A stretch of 42,909 bases of DNA from an uncultured Oscillospiraceae bacterium (GCA_900757655.1 CAAEOT010000012.1:1-42909), one strand, 5' to 3'. Positions 31,537-40,668 are shown, numbered from the stretch's first letter. Notes: generated from the sequence alone by a model not told the origin. Made by a program: numbers and translations.

Positions 31537-32180
31537 TGAGAAGCCGGTTTGATGAACAGCTCGCGCTCCTGAACAAGGAGATGATCGAGATGGGCGCACT
31601 GTGCGAGGAGGTCATCGCACTCGCGTCCAAGGCCCTCACGGAGGCAGATCCGGAGCTGGCAAAGAAGGTCGCGCCGCTCGATGCCGAGATCGACCAGAAA
31701 GAGCGCAACATCGAGTCGCTGTGCCTCAAGCTCCTGCTCCAGCAGCAGCCCGTCGCGCGCGATCTGCGCCAGATCTCGGCCGCGCTGAAGATGATCACGG
31801 ACATGGAGCGCATCGGCGACCAGGCCGAGGACATTGCGGAGATCATCCAGTTTCTCGCCGGGCGCTCGGCGGAAAATGACGATCTGCTGCGCGAAATGGC
31901 CCGCTCGACAATCCATATGGTCACAGAAAGTGTTGACGCTTACGTTCAGCGTGATACAATGCTGGCAGAGACGGTCATTGCCGAGGACGATGTCGTGGAC
32001 AACGCCTTCGACGAGGTCAAGCGCCGGCTGATCGACAAGATTGCCGCCCATCCCGAAGACGGGGAGTACGCGCTTGACCTGCTCATGATCGCCAAATACT
32101 TCGAGCGCATCGGCGACCACGCGACGAACATCGCCGAGTGGGTGATCTTCTCGGTCACCGGGGTGCACAAGGAGGGGTAA
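31536..32180 (+). CDS. phoU: Phosphate-signalling protein PhoU
   Basis: 214 residues, two repeated three-helix bundles: RSRFDEQLALLNKEMIEMGALCEEVIALA...VARDLRQISAALKMITDMERIGDQAEDIAEI and AETVIAEDDVVDNAFDEV...DLLMIAKYFERIGDHATNIAEW. The two E/D-R-I-G-D-(Q/H)-A motifs bind metal clusters. It links PstB to PhoR and keeps the Pho regulon off when phosphate is plentiful. Its start overlaps the pstB stop by one base. Confidence 0.95.
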   Translation: MRSRFDEQLALLNKEMIEMGALCEEVIALASKALTEADPELAKKVAPLDAEIDQKERNIESLCLKLLLQQQPVARDLRQISAALKMITDMERIGDQAEDIAEIIQFLAGRSAENDDLLREMARSTIHMVTESVDAYVQRDTMLAETVIAEDDVVDNAFDEVKRRLIDKIAAHPEDGEYALDLLMIAKYFERIGDHATNIAEWVIFSVTGVHKEG

Positions 32181-32183
32181 GCC

Positions 32184-32858
32184 ATGATCTGGTGTGTGGA
32201 GGACGACGCCAGCATCCGCGACATTGAGGTCTATACGCTCTCGTCCACGGGGTTTGACGCCCGCGGCTTTGCCGACGGTGTCTCGTTCTGGGCGGCGCTT
32301 CAGACGGAGAAACCCGATCTGGTCGTGCTCGACGTGATGCTGCCCGGCGTGGACGGCATCGAGCTGCTGCAGCGCATGAAGGCGTCGGCGGAGCTGCGCA
32401 CCATCCCGGTCGTCATGGCTACGGCCAAGGGCGCGGAGTATGACAGGATCCGCGGCCTCGACCTCGGCGCGGACTACTACCTCGTCAAGCCGTTCGGCGT
32501 GATGGAGCTCGTGTCCTGCGTCAAGGCGGTGTTGCGCCGCTACCAGCCGGAAAAGGCTGCGCATCTGCTGCGCAGCGGCGGGCTCGTCGTGGATCTCAAC
32601 GCACACACGGTCACGGTCGACGGCGCGCGCGTCGCGCTTACGTATAAAGAATTTGAACTTCTGCGCCTGTTTCTGTCCCATCCGGGCATGGCGTTCACGC
32701 GCGACCAGCTCTTTCAGGAGATCTGGGGCATGGACTACTGCGGCGAGACCCGCACGGTCGATATGCACATCCGGACGCTCCGGCAGAAGCTCGGCCCCTA
32801 CGGACGGCGGATCGAAACGGTGCGCAATGTTGGCTACCGCATGGAGGCAACGACATGA
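32184..32858 (+). CDS. phoP: Phosphate-regulon response regulator (OmpR/PhoB family)
   Basis: 224 residues. Receiver domain (1-118) with acidic Asp7/Asp8, phospho-acceptor Asp50 (VVLDVMLPG), Thr80 and Lys102 (VKPFG). The C-terminal OmpR-type winged helix (about 128-222) has LTYKEFELLRLFLSHPGMAFTR, VDMHIRTLRQKLG and VRNVGYRME. It lies 3 bases after phoU and overlaps phoR by 4. It most likely binds the TTTTACA boxes at 28033-28081 (inference). Confidence 0.92.
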   Translation: MIWCVEDDASIRDIEVYTLSSTGFDARGFADGVSFWAALQTEKPDLVVLDVMLPGVDGIELLQRMKASAELRTIPVVMATAKGAEYDRIRGLDLGADYYLVKPFGVMELVSCVKAVLRRYQPEKAAHLLRSGGLVVDLNAHTVTVDGARVALTYKEFELLRLFLSHPGMAFTRDQLFQEIWGMDYCGETRTVDMHIRTLRQKLGPYGRRIETVRNVGYRMEATT

Positions 32859-34510
32859 CCAAAAAGATTTTTCAATCGATCCTGCTCGTGGCCGGGTGCG
32901 TACTGCTGGCGAGCCTGCTGATCATCATGGGCTTCCTGTACGACTATTTCGGCGGCGTGGAGGGAAACCAGCTGCGCGACGAGCTGAGCCTCGCCTCGGC
33001 AGCCGTCGAGGACGGCGGCACGGACTATCTGGCCCGGCTGACGGCCGACCGCTACCGCCTGACGTGGATCGCGGCTGACGGCAGCGTCATTTATGACACG
33101 AAAACCGATGCTGAGAGCCTCGAGAACCACGCCTCGCGTGCCGAGGTCAGCCAGGCGCTGACTACCGGCACCGGCGAGAGCACGCGCTATTCCTCGACGC
33201 TCATGGAAAAGACCATGTACTATGCCCAGCGCCTGGACGACGGTACGGTGCTGCGCATCTCCATCAGCCGCGCGACGGTCGGCATGATCGCCGTTGGCAT
33301 GATCCAGCCGCTGCTGATCGTGCTCATCGTGGCGCTCATCCTCTCCGGCTTGCTGGCCAGGCGGCTGTCGCGGCGCATCGTTGACCCGCTCAACAGCCTC
33401 GACCTCGAGCATCCGCTCGACAACGACGCCTATGAAGAGCTCTCCCCGCTGCTCAAGCGCATCCACCGCCAGCACGTCGAGATCCAGACGCAGCTGCGCG
33501 AACTGCGCGAAAAGACCGACGAGTTCACGCAGATCACCGGCAGTATGCGCGAGGGACTTGTCCTGCTCGACGAGCACGGCAGCATCCTGAGCATCAACGC
33601 CGCGGCGCAGACGCTCTTCGGTGCGGACGCGCAGTGCGTGGGCAGGGACTTTCTCACCATCGAGCGCAGCCACGAGATCAGCGCCGCCATTCAGGCCGCC
33701 GTCACGGACGGCCACAGCGAGGTGCGCGCCGAGCGCGCGGGCCGCGTGTATCAGTTCGACATCAGCCGCATCACGTCCGACGGGAAGCTGCTCGGTACGG
33801 TCATTCTGGCCTTCGACAACACGGAGCAGGAGTTTGCCGAGCGCAACCGCCGGGAGTTCACGGCGAATGTCTCGCACGAGCTCAAAACGCCGCTGCAGGG
33901 CATCATCGGCAGCGCCGAGCTGATCGAAAACGGCATGGTCAAGCCCGACGACCTGCCGCGCTTCGTCGGCCACATTCACGCCGAGGCCGCGCGCCTCGTC
34001 ACGCTCATCGACGACATCATCCGCCTGTCCCAGCTCGACGAGGGTGACGCCATGCCGACGGAACCGGTCGATCTGCTCGCCGTGTCGCAGGAGGCGGCGG
34101 AGAACCTGCACGACGCCGCGGCCGCGCGCGATGTGACGCTCAGCGTCACGGGCCAGCCGTCCGTCATTCCCGGCGTCCGCCGCCTGCTCTACGAGGTCGT
34201 CTATAACCTCTGCGACAACGCCATCAAGTATAACCGCGGCGGTGGGCGCGTGGACGTGATGGTCGCCGCCGATGCCGGCGGCAGCAGCATCACCGTCGCC
34301 GACACCGGCATCGGCATCGCGCCGGAGCATCAGAGCCGCGTGTTCGAGCGCTTCTACCGCGTGGATAAGAGCCACTCCAAGGCGTCCGGCGGCACGGGCC
34401 TCGGATTGTCGATCGTCAAGCACGCCGTGCAGTATCACCACGGCCGCATCGAGCTCGAGAGCACGCCCGGCACGGGCACGACCATCCGCGTCATCTTCCC
34501 GAAGGTGTGA
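32855..34510 (+). CDS. phoR: Phosphate-regulon sensor histidine kinase
   Basis: 551 residues. Membrane helix 1 (about 8-30), an extracytoplasmic domain (31-142) with RYSSTLMEKTMYYAQRLDDG, helix 2 (about 144-168), a short HAMP-like linker and a PAS domain (about 225-325, MREGLVLLDEHGSILSINAAA). The kinase core has the H-box SHELKTPLQG (His341), N-box LCDNAIKYN, G1 DTGIGIA, F-box FERFYRVDKSHS and G2 GGTGLGLSIVKH. All catalytic motifs are present. It pairs with the overlapping regulator gene. Confidence 0.93.
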   Translation: MTKKIFQSILLVAGCVLLASLLIIMGFLYDYFGGVEGNQLRDELSLASAAVEDGGTDYLARLTADRYRLTWIAADGSVIYDTKTDAESLENHASRAEVSQALTTGTGESTRYSSTLMEKTMYYAQRLDDGTVLRISISRATVGMIAVGMIQPLLIVLIVALILSGLLARRLSRRIVDPLNSLDLEHPLDNDAYEELSPLLKRIHRQHVEIQTQLRELREKTDEFTQITGSMREGLVLLDEHGSILSINAAAQTLFGADAQCVGRDFLTIERSHEISAAIQAAVTDGHSEVRAERAGRVYQFDISRITSDGKLLGTVILAFDNTEQEFAERNRREFTANVSHELKTPLQGIIGSAELIENGMVKPDDLPRFVGHIHAEAARLVTLIDDIIRLSQLDEGDAMPTEPVDLLAVSQEAAENLHDAAAARDVTLSVTGQPSVIPGVRRLLYEVVYNLCDNAIKYNRGGGRVDVMVAADAGGSSITVADTGIGIAPEHQSRVFERFYRVDKSHSKASGGTGLGLSIVKHAVQYHHGRIELESTPGTGTTIRVIFPKV

Positions 34511-34521
34511 GCAGCAAAACA

Positions 34522-34560
34522 AAAAGACGAGATTTTCACGGATGAAAATCTCGTCTTTTT
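34522..34560. terminator. Bidirectional terminator after phoR
   Basis: A 17-bp perfect stem (34522-34538 with 34543-34559), loop CGGA, A-rich on the left and T-rich on the right, so it serves both phoR and the converging ABC operon. 34561-34675 contains nothing further that I can support. Confidence 0.92.
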
Positions 34561-34675
34561 TATGGTTCTTCAATAGCAGGTGGCTTTTGACTTTCAGCGC
34601 GGCGGCGGTCTGACGAGCCGATCCGTTGAACCGTAAGTCTGAGCCGTGCCGGGGAAAACAGCAAGGCTCTGCCGC

Positions 34676-35434
34676 TCAGAAAACAGCGTCGACAAGCCGT
34701 CTGGTGTAATCCGACTGCGGGTGCAGGATGACCTCGTCGGGCAGACCGCTCTCCACGATCCTGCCGTCATGGAGCACGATGACCCTGTCGCAAAACTGCT
34801 GTACCAGCGCAATGTTGTGGCAGATGAAGAGATAGGCCAGCTTCCTTTCCTTCTGCAGCTGCTGCAGAAGCTCGATGATCTGCTTTTGCACGGTCACGTC
34901 CAGTGCGGAGGTGGCCTCGTCAAAGATGAGGATGCGCGGGTCATTCATCAGTGCTCTTGCAATGGCCGCGCGCTGGCACTGGCCGCCGGAGACCTGATGC
35001 GGATAGCGCGCGAGAAACGTGGCCGGCAGGCCGCAGCTTTCCAGCAGCGCGCGTGCCTTTGCCTCGCGTTCGGCCTTCGGTACGCCCTTGTTGCGCAGGC
35101 TTTCGCAGATGTCGTCGCCCAGTGTGCGGCGCGGATCGAAGGAGTCGGCCGGTGACTGAAAGACCATCTGGATCTTCGCGTAGACCGGGATCAGATCCCT
35201 CCCCCTGAGCCGGGTGATATCTTGCCCGTCGATGAAGATCTGCCCGCCGGTGGCGTCGATCTGGCGGGTGATGAGCCTGGCGATCGTGGACTTGCCGGAG
35301 CCGGATTCGCCCACGATGCCGAGGATCTCACCGGGCTGTACCTCAAAGCTCACATGATCGACGGCGAAAAATGCATCCCTGCCGGCGCGGGAAAAGGCTT
35401 TGGAGAGGTCTGCGACCTTCAGGATCGGTTCCAT
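34676..35434 (-). CDS. Peptide/nickel-type ABC transporter ATPase (DppF/NikE-like)
   Basis: 252 residues. Walker A GESGSGKSTIARLI, Q-loop VFQSPADSFDPRRTLGDDI, signature VSGGQCQRAAIARAL, Walker B ILIFDEATSALDVT and His-loop FICHNIALV. The PADSFDPR Q-loop belongs to the oligopeptide/nickel (Opp/Dpp/Nik/Cnt) subfamily. Last gene of the minus-strand operon; its ATG directly follows the stop of the partner ATPase. Substrate is discussed with the cluster. Confidence 0.92.
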   Translation of the reverse strand: MEPILKVADLSKAFSRAGRDAFFAVDHVSFEVQPGEILGIVGESGSGKSTIARLITRQIDATGGQIFIDGQDITRLRGRDLIPVYAKIQMVFQSPADSFDPRRTLGDDICESLRNKGVPKAEREAKARALLESCGLPATFLARYPHQVSGGQCQRAAIARALMNDPRILIFDEATSALDVTVQKQIIELLQQLQKERKLAYLFICHNIALVQQFCDRVIVLHDGRIVESGLPDEVILHPQSDYTRRLVDAVF

Positions 35435-36223
35435 TTATGCCTTCTCCCTCCTCAGTCTCGGAACTGCGCTCAGCAGCTTTACCGTGTAGTCATTTTGCGG
35501 GTTTTCCAGCACGTCCTTCGCCGTCCCGTATTCCATCACGCGGCCGTTGGAGAGCACGACGATGCTGTCGGCCATCGCGGAGACGACGCCGATGTCGTGC
35601 GTCACGATGATGATCGCGGTGCCGAAGGCCTCGCGGACATGCAGCATTTCCTCCACGACCTGCCGCTGTACGGCCATGTCGAGCGCGGAGGTGGGCTCGT
35701 CCGCCAGGAGAACGGCAGGATTCATCAGCATGGCGATCGCAATGCCCGCGCGCTGATTCATGCCGCCGGAGAGCTCGAAGGGATAGCTGTCCCAGATCCG
35801 CTCACCGTCCTGAAAGTGCAGCTTTTCAAAGAGCTCCAGCGCGGCGCGCTTTGCCTCGGCCACATCCACCTTGCGGTGCGCCGCCATGCTCTCGATGATC
35901 TGCTCGCCGATCGTGCGGGTCGGGCTCAGGGACGCGCCGCAGTCCTGAAAGATCATGCCGATCTTCTCGCCGCAGATCCTGCGCAGCTCCTTGGGCGGCA
36001 CGTCCGGAAGACTTTTTCCTTCAAACCAGATGTCGCCCCTCGTGACCATGCCGCTGCTGCCCAGAAGCCCCATTGCGGCCTTGATCAGCGTGGATTTGCC
36101 CGAGCCGGACTCACCCACCAGACCGAGGATCTCGCCGGGATGGAGCTGAAAACTCACGTCATGGACGACAGGCTCCCCGTTGAAGGAGACCTCCACATGC
36201 TGATAGTCCAATAATACTGCCAT
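35435..36223 (-). CDS. Peptide/nickel-type ABC transporter ATPase (DppD/NikD-like)
   Basis: 262 residues from an ATG at 36223 with GAGGT upstream; an ATG five codons earlier has no site. Walker A GESGSGKSTLIKAAMGLL, Q-loop IFQDCGASLSPTRTIGEQI, signature LSGGMNQRAGIAIAM, Walker B VLLADEPTSALDM and His-loop IVTHDIGVV. The Q-loop reads DCGASLSP, where PMTSLNP is usual in Opp/Dpp, closer to the NikD pattern. It forms a heterodimer with the following ATPase. Confidence 0.92.
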   Translation of the reverse strand: MAVLLDYQHVEVSFNGEPVVHDVSFQLHPGEILGLVGESGSGKSTLIKAAMGLLGSSGMVTRGDIWFEGKSLPDVPPKELRRICGEKIGMIFQDCGASLSPTRTIGEQIIESMAAHRKVDVAEAKRAALELFEKLHFQDGERIWDSYPFELSGGMNQRAGIAIAMLMNPAVLLADEPTSALDMAVQRQVVEEMLHVREAFGTAIIIVTHDIGVVSAMADSIVVLSNGRVMEYGTAKDVLENPQNDYTVKLLSAVPRLRREKA

Positions 36224-36265
36224 AAAAAACGACCTCATTTGGATGTTGTCTGAAAAACGGGCATC

Positions 36266-36339
36266 GGCTCAAAACGGAAATCTTCCGTGCTGAGCCCATG
36301 TCCGTCCGGGGAACGGAGGGGCGGATGCTTCCGCCCCTC
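36266..36339 (-). promoter_or_regulatory. Two hairpins between the binding-protein and ATPase genes
   Basis: Stem A: GAGGGGCGGA (36316-36325) with its complement (36330-36339). Stem B: GGCTCA..ACGGAA (36266-36279) with TTCCGT..TGAGCC (36283-36296). Both lie in the 126-base gap after the SBP stop in an operon otherwise without gaps of this size. Stem A is followed by T-rich sequence only on the plus strand. They may stabilise the upstream message and lower ATPase expression. Confidence 0.5.
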
Positions 36340-36349
36340 TTTCTTTTGC

Positions 36350-37912
36350 TTACTGGATATCGAGATCCGCGGTCAGCTCGTAGAAGTCGCAGGTGTGTGC
36401 TTCGAGACCGGAGACGTTGGCCTTCATGATCATGCTCATGCGCAGGAAGGAGCAGAAGACGTAGGAGTTGTCGTCCAGCAGCTGCTGCTGCATCTCGACG
36501 GCAATCTTCGCACGCTCGGCCGGATCGAAGGTGGTGCGCAGCTGGACGGCAAGCTTCTCGAGCTTGTCGCTGTGGTGGCCGCCGGAGTTCTTGACCGATT
36601 CGTCCAGACAGTAGGTGTCGAAGAAGTTCTGGGGATCGCCCAGGCCGGCGTTGACGTTGGCGCTGACCCAGATGTCCCATGCCGTGGGATCCTTGCGGAT
36701 GCTGTTGTGATCCTTGGTGCAGTTGATCTGTACGTCAATGCCGATGTCCTTGAGCGTGGACTGCGCGGATTCGGCCAGCAGGGGCAGCTCCTGACGGGAC
36801 GGGTAGGTCAGCCAGCGGATCGAGAGTTTGACGCCGTTCTTTTCGCGGATGCCGTCACCGTCGGTGTCGACCCAGCCGGCAGCCTCCAGCCCGGCCTTGG
36901 CCTGATCGGGATCAAAGGACACGGTCTGAATGCCCTGACCGAACGCGAAGCTGTCGGGGAAGGCACCGGTCGCGGTGTAGCCGTAGCCGTTGAGCAGCAC
37001 GTTGACGAAGTCCTGCTTGTTGATGCCCATGGCGATCGCCTTGCGGACGGCGGGATCGCTCATGATCGTATAGCCGGAGTTCTCCTTGTTGAGGTTCATC
37101 ATGCCCCAGAAGCAGCGGCTGGTCTGGATGCTGGTGAACTTGTAGTTGTCGTTCTCAAAGAGCGGATAGCTGGCATAGGCCATGCCGTAGGCTGCGTCGA
37201 TTTCGCCGGACTGGAGCGCCATGGCCAGCGTGTCACCGTCAGAAATGGTGCGGACGGTGATCTCGTCGACCTTGACCTCACCGTCCCAGTAGTTGACGTT
37301 TTTGATGAGATTCACATGGTCGTCCGTGACGACTTCGGTCGCCACATAGGGGCCGGTGCCGACGACGCAGCCGTTGTCGGGGATACCGACCTCCATGTCG
37401 ATGATGCAGCCATAGGCCTCGGAGAGATAGTTCATCAGAATGGGGTTGGGCTCGGAGGTGACGATGGTCAGCTTCTGACCGTCGGCTTCCATCGAGGCGA
37501 TCTTGAGGTTGCCGGCGGCGCGCTCGTGGACCTCGATCAGGTGCTCGAGACAGGCCTTGACTGCGGCGGCGTCACACTTTTTGCCGTTGGAGAAGCAGAC
37601 CGCATCCTTGATCACGATCTCCCAGGTGGTCGCATTGATGTTGGCGGCGCTCTCCGCCAGCCAGGGCTCGAGCGTGCCGTCGTCCGCGATCTTCATCAGC
37701 GTCTCGCCGACGCCGTAGCGGATGCAGGCCCAGCCGGAATAGGCCTCGTGGGGATTGATCGTCGGCTCTTCGTTTTCGGCGTTGAAGGTGGTGTCGCCGA
37801 AGACAAAGGTCTTTTTCCCGCCGGATTGGGCGGGTGCGTTGGAGTTGCCGCAGCCGGCCAGAATGCCGAGCGAGAGGCAGAGCGCCAGAAGGGAAGCTAG
37901 GATCTTTTTCAT
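36350..37912 (-). CDS. SBP_bac_5-type ABC substrate-binding lipoprotein (peptide/nickel family)
   Basis: 520 residues, normal for DppA/NikA/CntA-like proteins. The lipoprotein signal ends LAGC (Cys21). Family words: NPHEAYSGWACIRYGVGETLMKIADDGTLEPWLAES, WEIVIKDAVCFSNGKKCDAAAVKACLEHL, VGTGPYVATEV, RKAIAMGINKQDFVN and FDPDQAKAGLEAAGW. The ligand cannot be read directly. Members of this family bind peptides, Ni(II)-chelates, opine metallophores or glutathione. The co-transcribed methyltransferase and shared metal-sensor-like operator favour a modified small chelator or Ni/Co complex (inference). It lies 39 bases after the permease gene. Confidence 0.9.
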   Translation of the reverse strand: MKKILASLLALCLSLGILAGCGNSNAPAQSGGKKTFVFGDTTFNAENEEPTINPHEAYSGWACIRYGVGETLMKIADDGTLEPWLAESAANINATTWEIVIKDAVCFSNGKKCDAAAVKACLEHLIEVHERAAGNLKIASMEADGQKLTIVTSEPNPILMNYLSEAYGCIIDMEVGIPDNGCVVGTGPYVATEVVTDDHVNLIKNVNYWDGEVKVDEITVRTISDGDTLAMALQSGEIDAAYGMAYASYPLFENDNYKFTSIQTSRCFWGMMNLNKENSGYTIMSDPAVRKAIAMGINKQDFVNVLLNGYGYTATGAFPDSFAFGQGIQTVSFDPDQAKAGLEAAGWVDTDGDGIREKNGVKLSIRWLTYPSRQELPLLAESAQSTLKDIGIDVQINCTKDHNSIRKDPTAWDIWVSANVNAGLGDPQNFFDTYCLDESVKNSGGHHSDKLEKLAVQLRTTFDPAERAKIAVEMQQQLLDDNSYVFCSFLRMSMIMKANVSGLEAHTCDFYELTADLDIQ

Positions 37913-37951
37913 GTTTTCTGTTTCCTTTCCTTTGTTTATATAGGGCCCGAA

Positions 37952-38809
37952 TTATCGTGCCCGGGAGTTCTTTGGGTCCATGTAGTCGCGCACGGTGTCG
38001 CCCAGAAGATTGAAGATCACGACCGACAGGAAGATCGCGAAGCCGGGCGACAGTACGAGCCATGGGTAAGTCTGCAGCATGCTGCGTCCGCCGCTCATCA
38101 TATTGCCCCACTCGGCCGTGGGCGGCTGCGCGCCGAGATTCAGGAAGCTCAGCCCTGCGAGCTCCATCATCATCGTGCCGATGTCCAGCATGGCCGTGAC
38201 CAGGATCGGGCCGAGGATATTCGGCAGGATATGCCGCAGGATCATCTGCATGGAGCTGTCGCCGGAGAGCCGTGCCGCGGCCACAAAGCCGCTGCTTTTG
38301 AGCGCCAGCGTCTGACTTCGCGCCACACGCGCATATTTCGGCCAGCTGATGACCGCCAGCGCGAGTACCGCGTTGCCGACGCCGCCGCCCAGCATCGCCG
38401 CGATCGCCAGGGCAAAGACCAGCCCCGGAAAGGCCAGACACACGTCCGAGATGCGCATCACGACGGAGTCCATCGCGCCGCCGTAGTAGCCGCAGAGTGT
38501 GCCGACGGCGGTTCCGAAGACCGAGATGACGCCGACGAGCGCCAGCGTGGAGAAGATGCTTGTCTGCGCGCCGACCACAACGCGGGAGAACATGTCGCGC
38601 CCGTAGCGGTCAGTGCCCATCCAGTGCTCGGCCGAAGGCGGGAGAAGCGACTTTGACAGGTCCTGCGCATAGGGGTCGTAAGGGACGATCTTGTCCGCAA
38701 AGATCGCAATGAGAAGCAATGCTGCCGTCAGGATCAGAAAGAGGGTCAGACGGACCCTGATACGGTTCTTCTTGACTTTTTGTACACGGACTGTGACGGT
38801 TTCGTTCAT
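37952..38809 (-). CDS. Peptide/nickel-type ABC permease (DppC/NikC-like)
   Basis: 285 residues. N-terminal helix (about 21-40), then DPYAQDLSKSLLPPSAEHWMGTDRYGRDMFSRVVVGAQTSI, the hallmark of OppC/DppC/NikC (H-x-x-G-T-D-x-x-G-R-D). Further helices and the EAA loop AARLSGDSSMQMILRHILPN follow. Overlaps the dppB-like gene by 4 bases. Confidence 0.93.
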   Translation of the reverse strand: MNETVTVRVQKVKKNRIRVRLTLFLILTAALLLIAIFADKIVPYDPYAQDLSKSLLPPSAEHWMGTDRYGRDMFSRVVVGAQTSIFSTLALVGVISVFGTAVGTLCGYYGGAMDSVVMRISDVCLAFPGLVFALAIAAMLGGGVGNAVLALAVISWPKYARVARSQTLALKSSGFVAAARLSGDSSMQMILRHILPNILGPILVTAMLDIGTMMMELAGLSFLNLGAQPPTAEWGNMMSGGRSMLQTYPWLVLSPGFAIFLSVVIFNLLGDTVRDYMDPKNSRAR

Positions 38810-39750
38810 CGCTCGATCCCTCCCAGCCGAATCCTCGGGTCAAGGAAGTGATAGCTCAGGTCGGTGATCAGGTTGACCACGACGTAGATGATGGCCATCC
38901 ACATCACGTAGGCCTGAATGATCGGGTAGTCGCGCATGTTGATCGCATCCACCGCCAGCTTACCGACGCCGTCCCACATGAAGATGGACTCGACGATGGC
39001 CGTGCCGCCGAGCAGTGAGCCGATCGAAAGCGTCAGCAGCGTGATGATCGTCACGAGTGAGGCCTTCATGACGCTCTTGATCATGGTCGTGGAGAACTTT
39101 ACGCCTCTGGCCCTGGCACCGAGCACGTAATCCTTGCTCAGCTCATCCAGAACGGTTGCGCGGACCTGCCGCAGATACTTGGCCGACATGGCGATCGCCA
39201 GCGTCAGGGCGGGCAGCGCCACGCTCTGCAGGCTGACGCCACCGGAGATGACCGGAAACCAGCCGAGCCTGATCGCAAAAAAGTACATCAGCAGCAGGGA
39301 GACGAAAAAGTTCGGCAGAGAGTTTCCGATAAAGCTCGCCGTGCGGATCACGTAATCGGTCGCCGTGTTCTGCTTCACCGCCGACCAGATCCCGAGCGGG
39401 ATCGAGATCAGTACGGTCAGCAATATGGAAACGGCCGTCAGCAAAAGCGTGGCCGGCAGCTTGGAGACGAAGGTTGAGAACACCGGCTTGTTCGAGACGT
39501 AGGAGGTGCCCATGTCACCCCTGAGCAGATTACCGAGCCACGTGAAGTACTGCACGACAAAGGGCTTGTCCAGACCCAGCTCTGCTCTGGCGTTGTCGAT
39601 CATTTCCTGCGAAACCGTGCCGCTCGTGTTCTCCATTTTCTGCTCGACCACGTCGCTGCCGGCAATTCGCATCATGCCGTAGGACAAAAATGTGATCGCA
39701 AGCAGGATCGGGATCAGCTGCAGCAGGCGCTTGAGCGCGTAGTTTTTCAT
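38806..39750 (-). CDS. Peptide/nickel-type ABC permease (DppB/NikB-like)
   Basis: 314 residues with six membrane helices, starting MKNYALKRLLQLIPILLAITFLSY. It has the large periplasmic insertion with ARAELGLDKPFVVQYFTWLGNLLRGDMGTSY typical of OppB/DppB/NikB, and the EAA loop GARARGVKFSTTMIKSVMKAS. It starts 15 bases after the methyltransferase stop with an AGGAGAGG site, so both belong to one operon. Confidence 0.93.
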   Translation of the reverse strand: MKNYALKRLLQLIPILLAITFLSYGMMRIAGSDVVEQKMENTSGTVSQEMIDNARAELGLDKPFVVQYFTWLGNLLRGDMGTSYVSNKPVFSTFVSKLPATLLLTAVSILLTVLISIPLGIWSAVKQNTATDYVIRTASFIGNSLPNFFVSLLLMYFFAIRLGWFPVISGGVSLQSVALPALTLAIAMSAKYLRQVRATVLDELSKDYVLGARARGVKFSTTMIKSVMKASLVTIITLLTLSIGSLLGGTAIVESIFMWDGVGKLAVDAINMRDYPIIQAYVMWMAIIYVVVNLITDLSYHFLDPRIRLGGIER

Positions 39751-39765
39751 GCCGTGCCTCTCCTG

Positions 39766-40503
39766 TTATTTGAAAGCTGCGATGGTGAAGATCGGCGTGG
39801 GATTGAAGAACTCGTCGATCTCGGCATAGATGCGTTTATAAGCGCCTTTGTCCACGGTGACACGCTCAAAGCCGGCCTCGATGAGCAGCTGCACGTCCCA
39901 CTGCGGGCGCGGCCCGTGATAGGCGCCGATCTCCATCGTGATGGCATCGTTTTCGGCCATCAGATCGTCCGGCACCAGCTTGTGCGCGTGGTTTTCGGGC
40001 AGCTCGTGCTTCTTTCCTCCTTGCTGCTCATCTTCCGGCGCGGCGCTGTAATCCGCGTCAAAGTTGATGAGCACACCGCCGGGCTTGAGGATCCTGTACC
40101 ACTCCCGATAGGCCTTTTCGACATGCGGCAGCGTCCATGTCAGATTCCGTGTCACCAGCACGTCGAAGCTCTCCGGCTCGAAGTCCGGGTTTTCTGCGTC
40201 CATGATCCGGAACGTGGCGTCCAGCCCCAGAACGGCAGCCATATGCTCGGCGTGCTCGATCATGTCCGGCGTCAGGTCGATGCCGGTCGCCTCGTGCCCC
40301 TCGGCGGCAAACAGGCAGGCGAAGAAGCCGGTACCCGTGCCGATGTCCAGGACCCGGAGCGGCCGCCCCTGCGGCAGATACCGGAAAAACTCCGCGAGCC
40401 AGCGCGCCCGCTTCTCGCTGTCGAATTCACGCAGTCTCTGCGCTTCAAAGGCCTCCGCCCGGTGAGACCAGTAGTGAGCTACGCGATGCTTGATCAGTTC
40501 CAT
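39766..40503 (-). CDS. Class I SAM-dependent methyltransferase (first gene of the ABC operon)
   Basis: 245 residues from an ATG at 40503 with GAGAGGGGA upstream; the frame extends to 40746 but that part crosses the promoter. Motif I VLDIGTGTGFFACLF binds S-adenosylmethionine, followed by the acidic post-I segment TGIDLTPDMIEHA. Motif IV region FDVLVTRNLTWTLPHVEKAYREWYRILKPGGVLINFDAD. It is clearly paralogous to the methyltransferase at 41662 (shared RNLTW-LPH, AY-EW-R-LK-GGVL-NFDA). A methyltransferase as first gene of a Nik/Opp-type importer is unusual. It might modify the imported ligand, make a chelator, or transfer an aminocarboxypropyl group; no direct evidence. Confidence 0.85.
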   Translation of the reverse strand: MELIKHRVAHYWSHRAEAFEAQRLREFDSEKRARWLAEFFRYLPQGRPLRVLDIGTGTGFFACLFAAEGHEATGIDLTPDMIEHAEHMAAVLGLDATFRIMDAENPDFEPESFDVLVTRNLTWTLPHVEKAYREWYRILKPGGVLINFDADYSAAPEDEQQGGKKHELPENHAHKLVPDDLMAENDAITMEIGAYHGPRPQWDVQLLIEAGFERVTVDKGAYKRIYAEIDEFFNPTPIFTIAAFK

Positions 40504-40587
40504 ATGCTTCCCCTCTCTGCTGCAGCCGGCGGTCCTTGCGCCCTCACGCGGCTGCCTGTCCAATAAACGGAAATACAGGCTGCTTAC

Positions 40588-40616
40588 ATTATATCCTGTC
40601 TTTCGCCGATGCGTAA
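40588..40616 (-). promoter_or_regulatory. Promoter of the methyltransferase-ABC operon
   Basis: On the minus strand TTACGC (40611-40616) and TATAAT (40588-40593) with 17 bases between. The -35 box is identical to that of the Fec-type operon. Confidence 0.7.
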
Positions 40617-40631
40617 GCCCCCGCGGGGGAT
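40610..40631 (-). promoter_or_regulatory. Putative operator: C-tract/G-tract palindrome (copy 2)
   Basis: On the minus strand ATCCCCCGCGGGGGCTTACG: CCCCCGCGGGGG is a perfect 12-base palindrome abutting the -35 box. Over 22 bases, 19 match the element at 27890-27911. Confidence 0.65.
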
Positions 40632-40668
40632 ATAAATTCGCATAGACCGCGGCCTTTTCCCGCTTCCG

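Noticed and set aside
32834..34573. 579-residue open frame antisense to phoR
   Set aside because: It covers the terminator as well as phoR, has shadow-type composition and no start signal; phoR is certain.
36287..37900. 537-residue plus-strand frame opposite the SBP gene
   Set aside because: Valine/Asp/Gly-rich antisense shadow without ribosome binding site; the minus-strand lipoprotein has a lipobox and family motifs.
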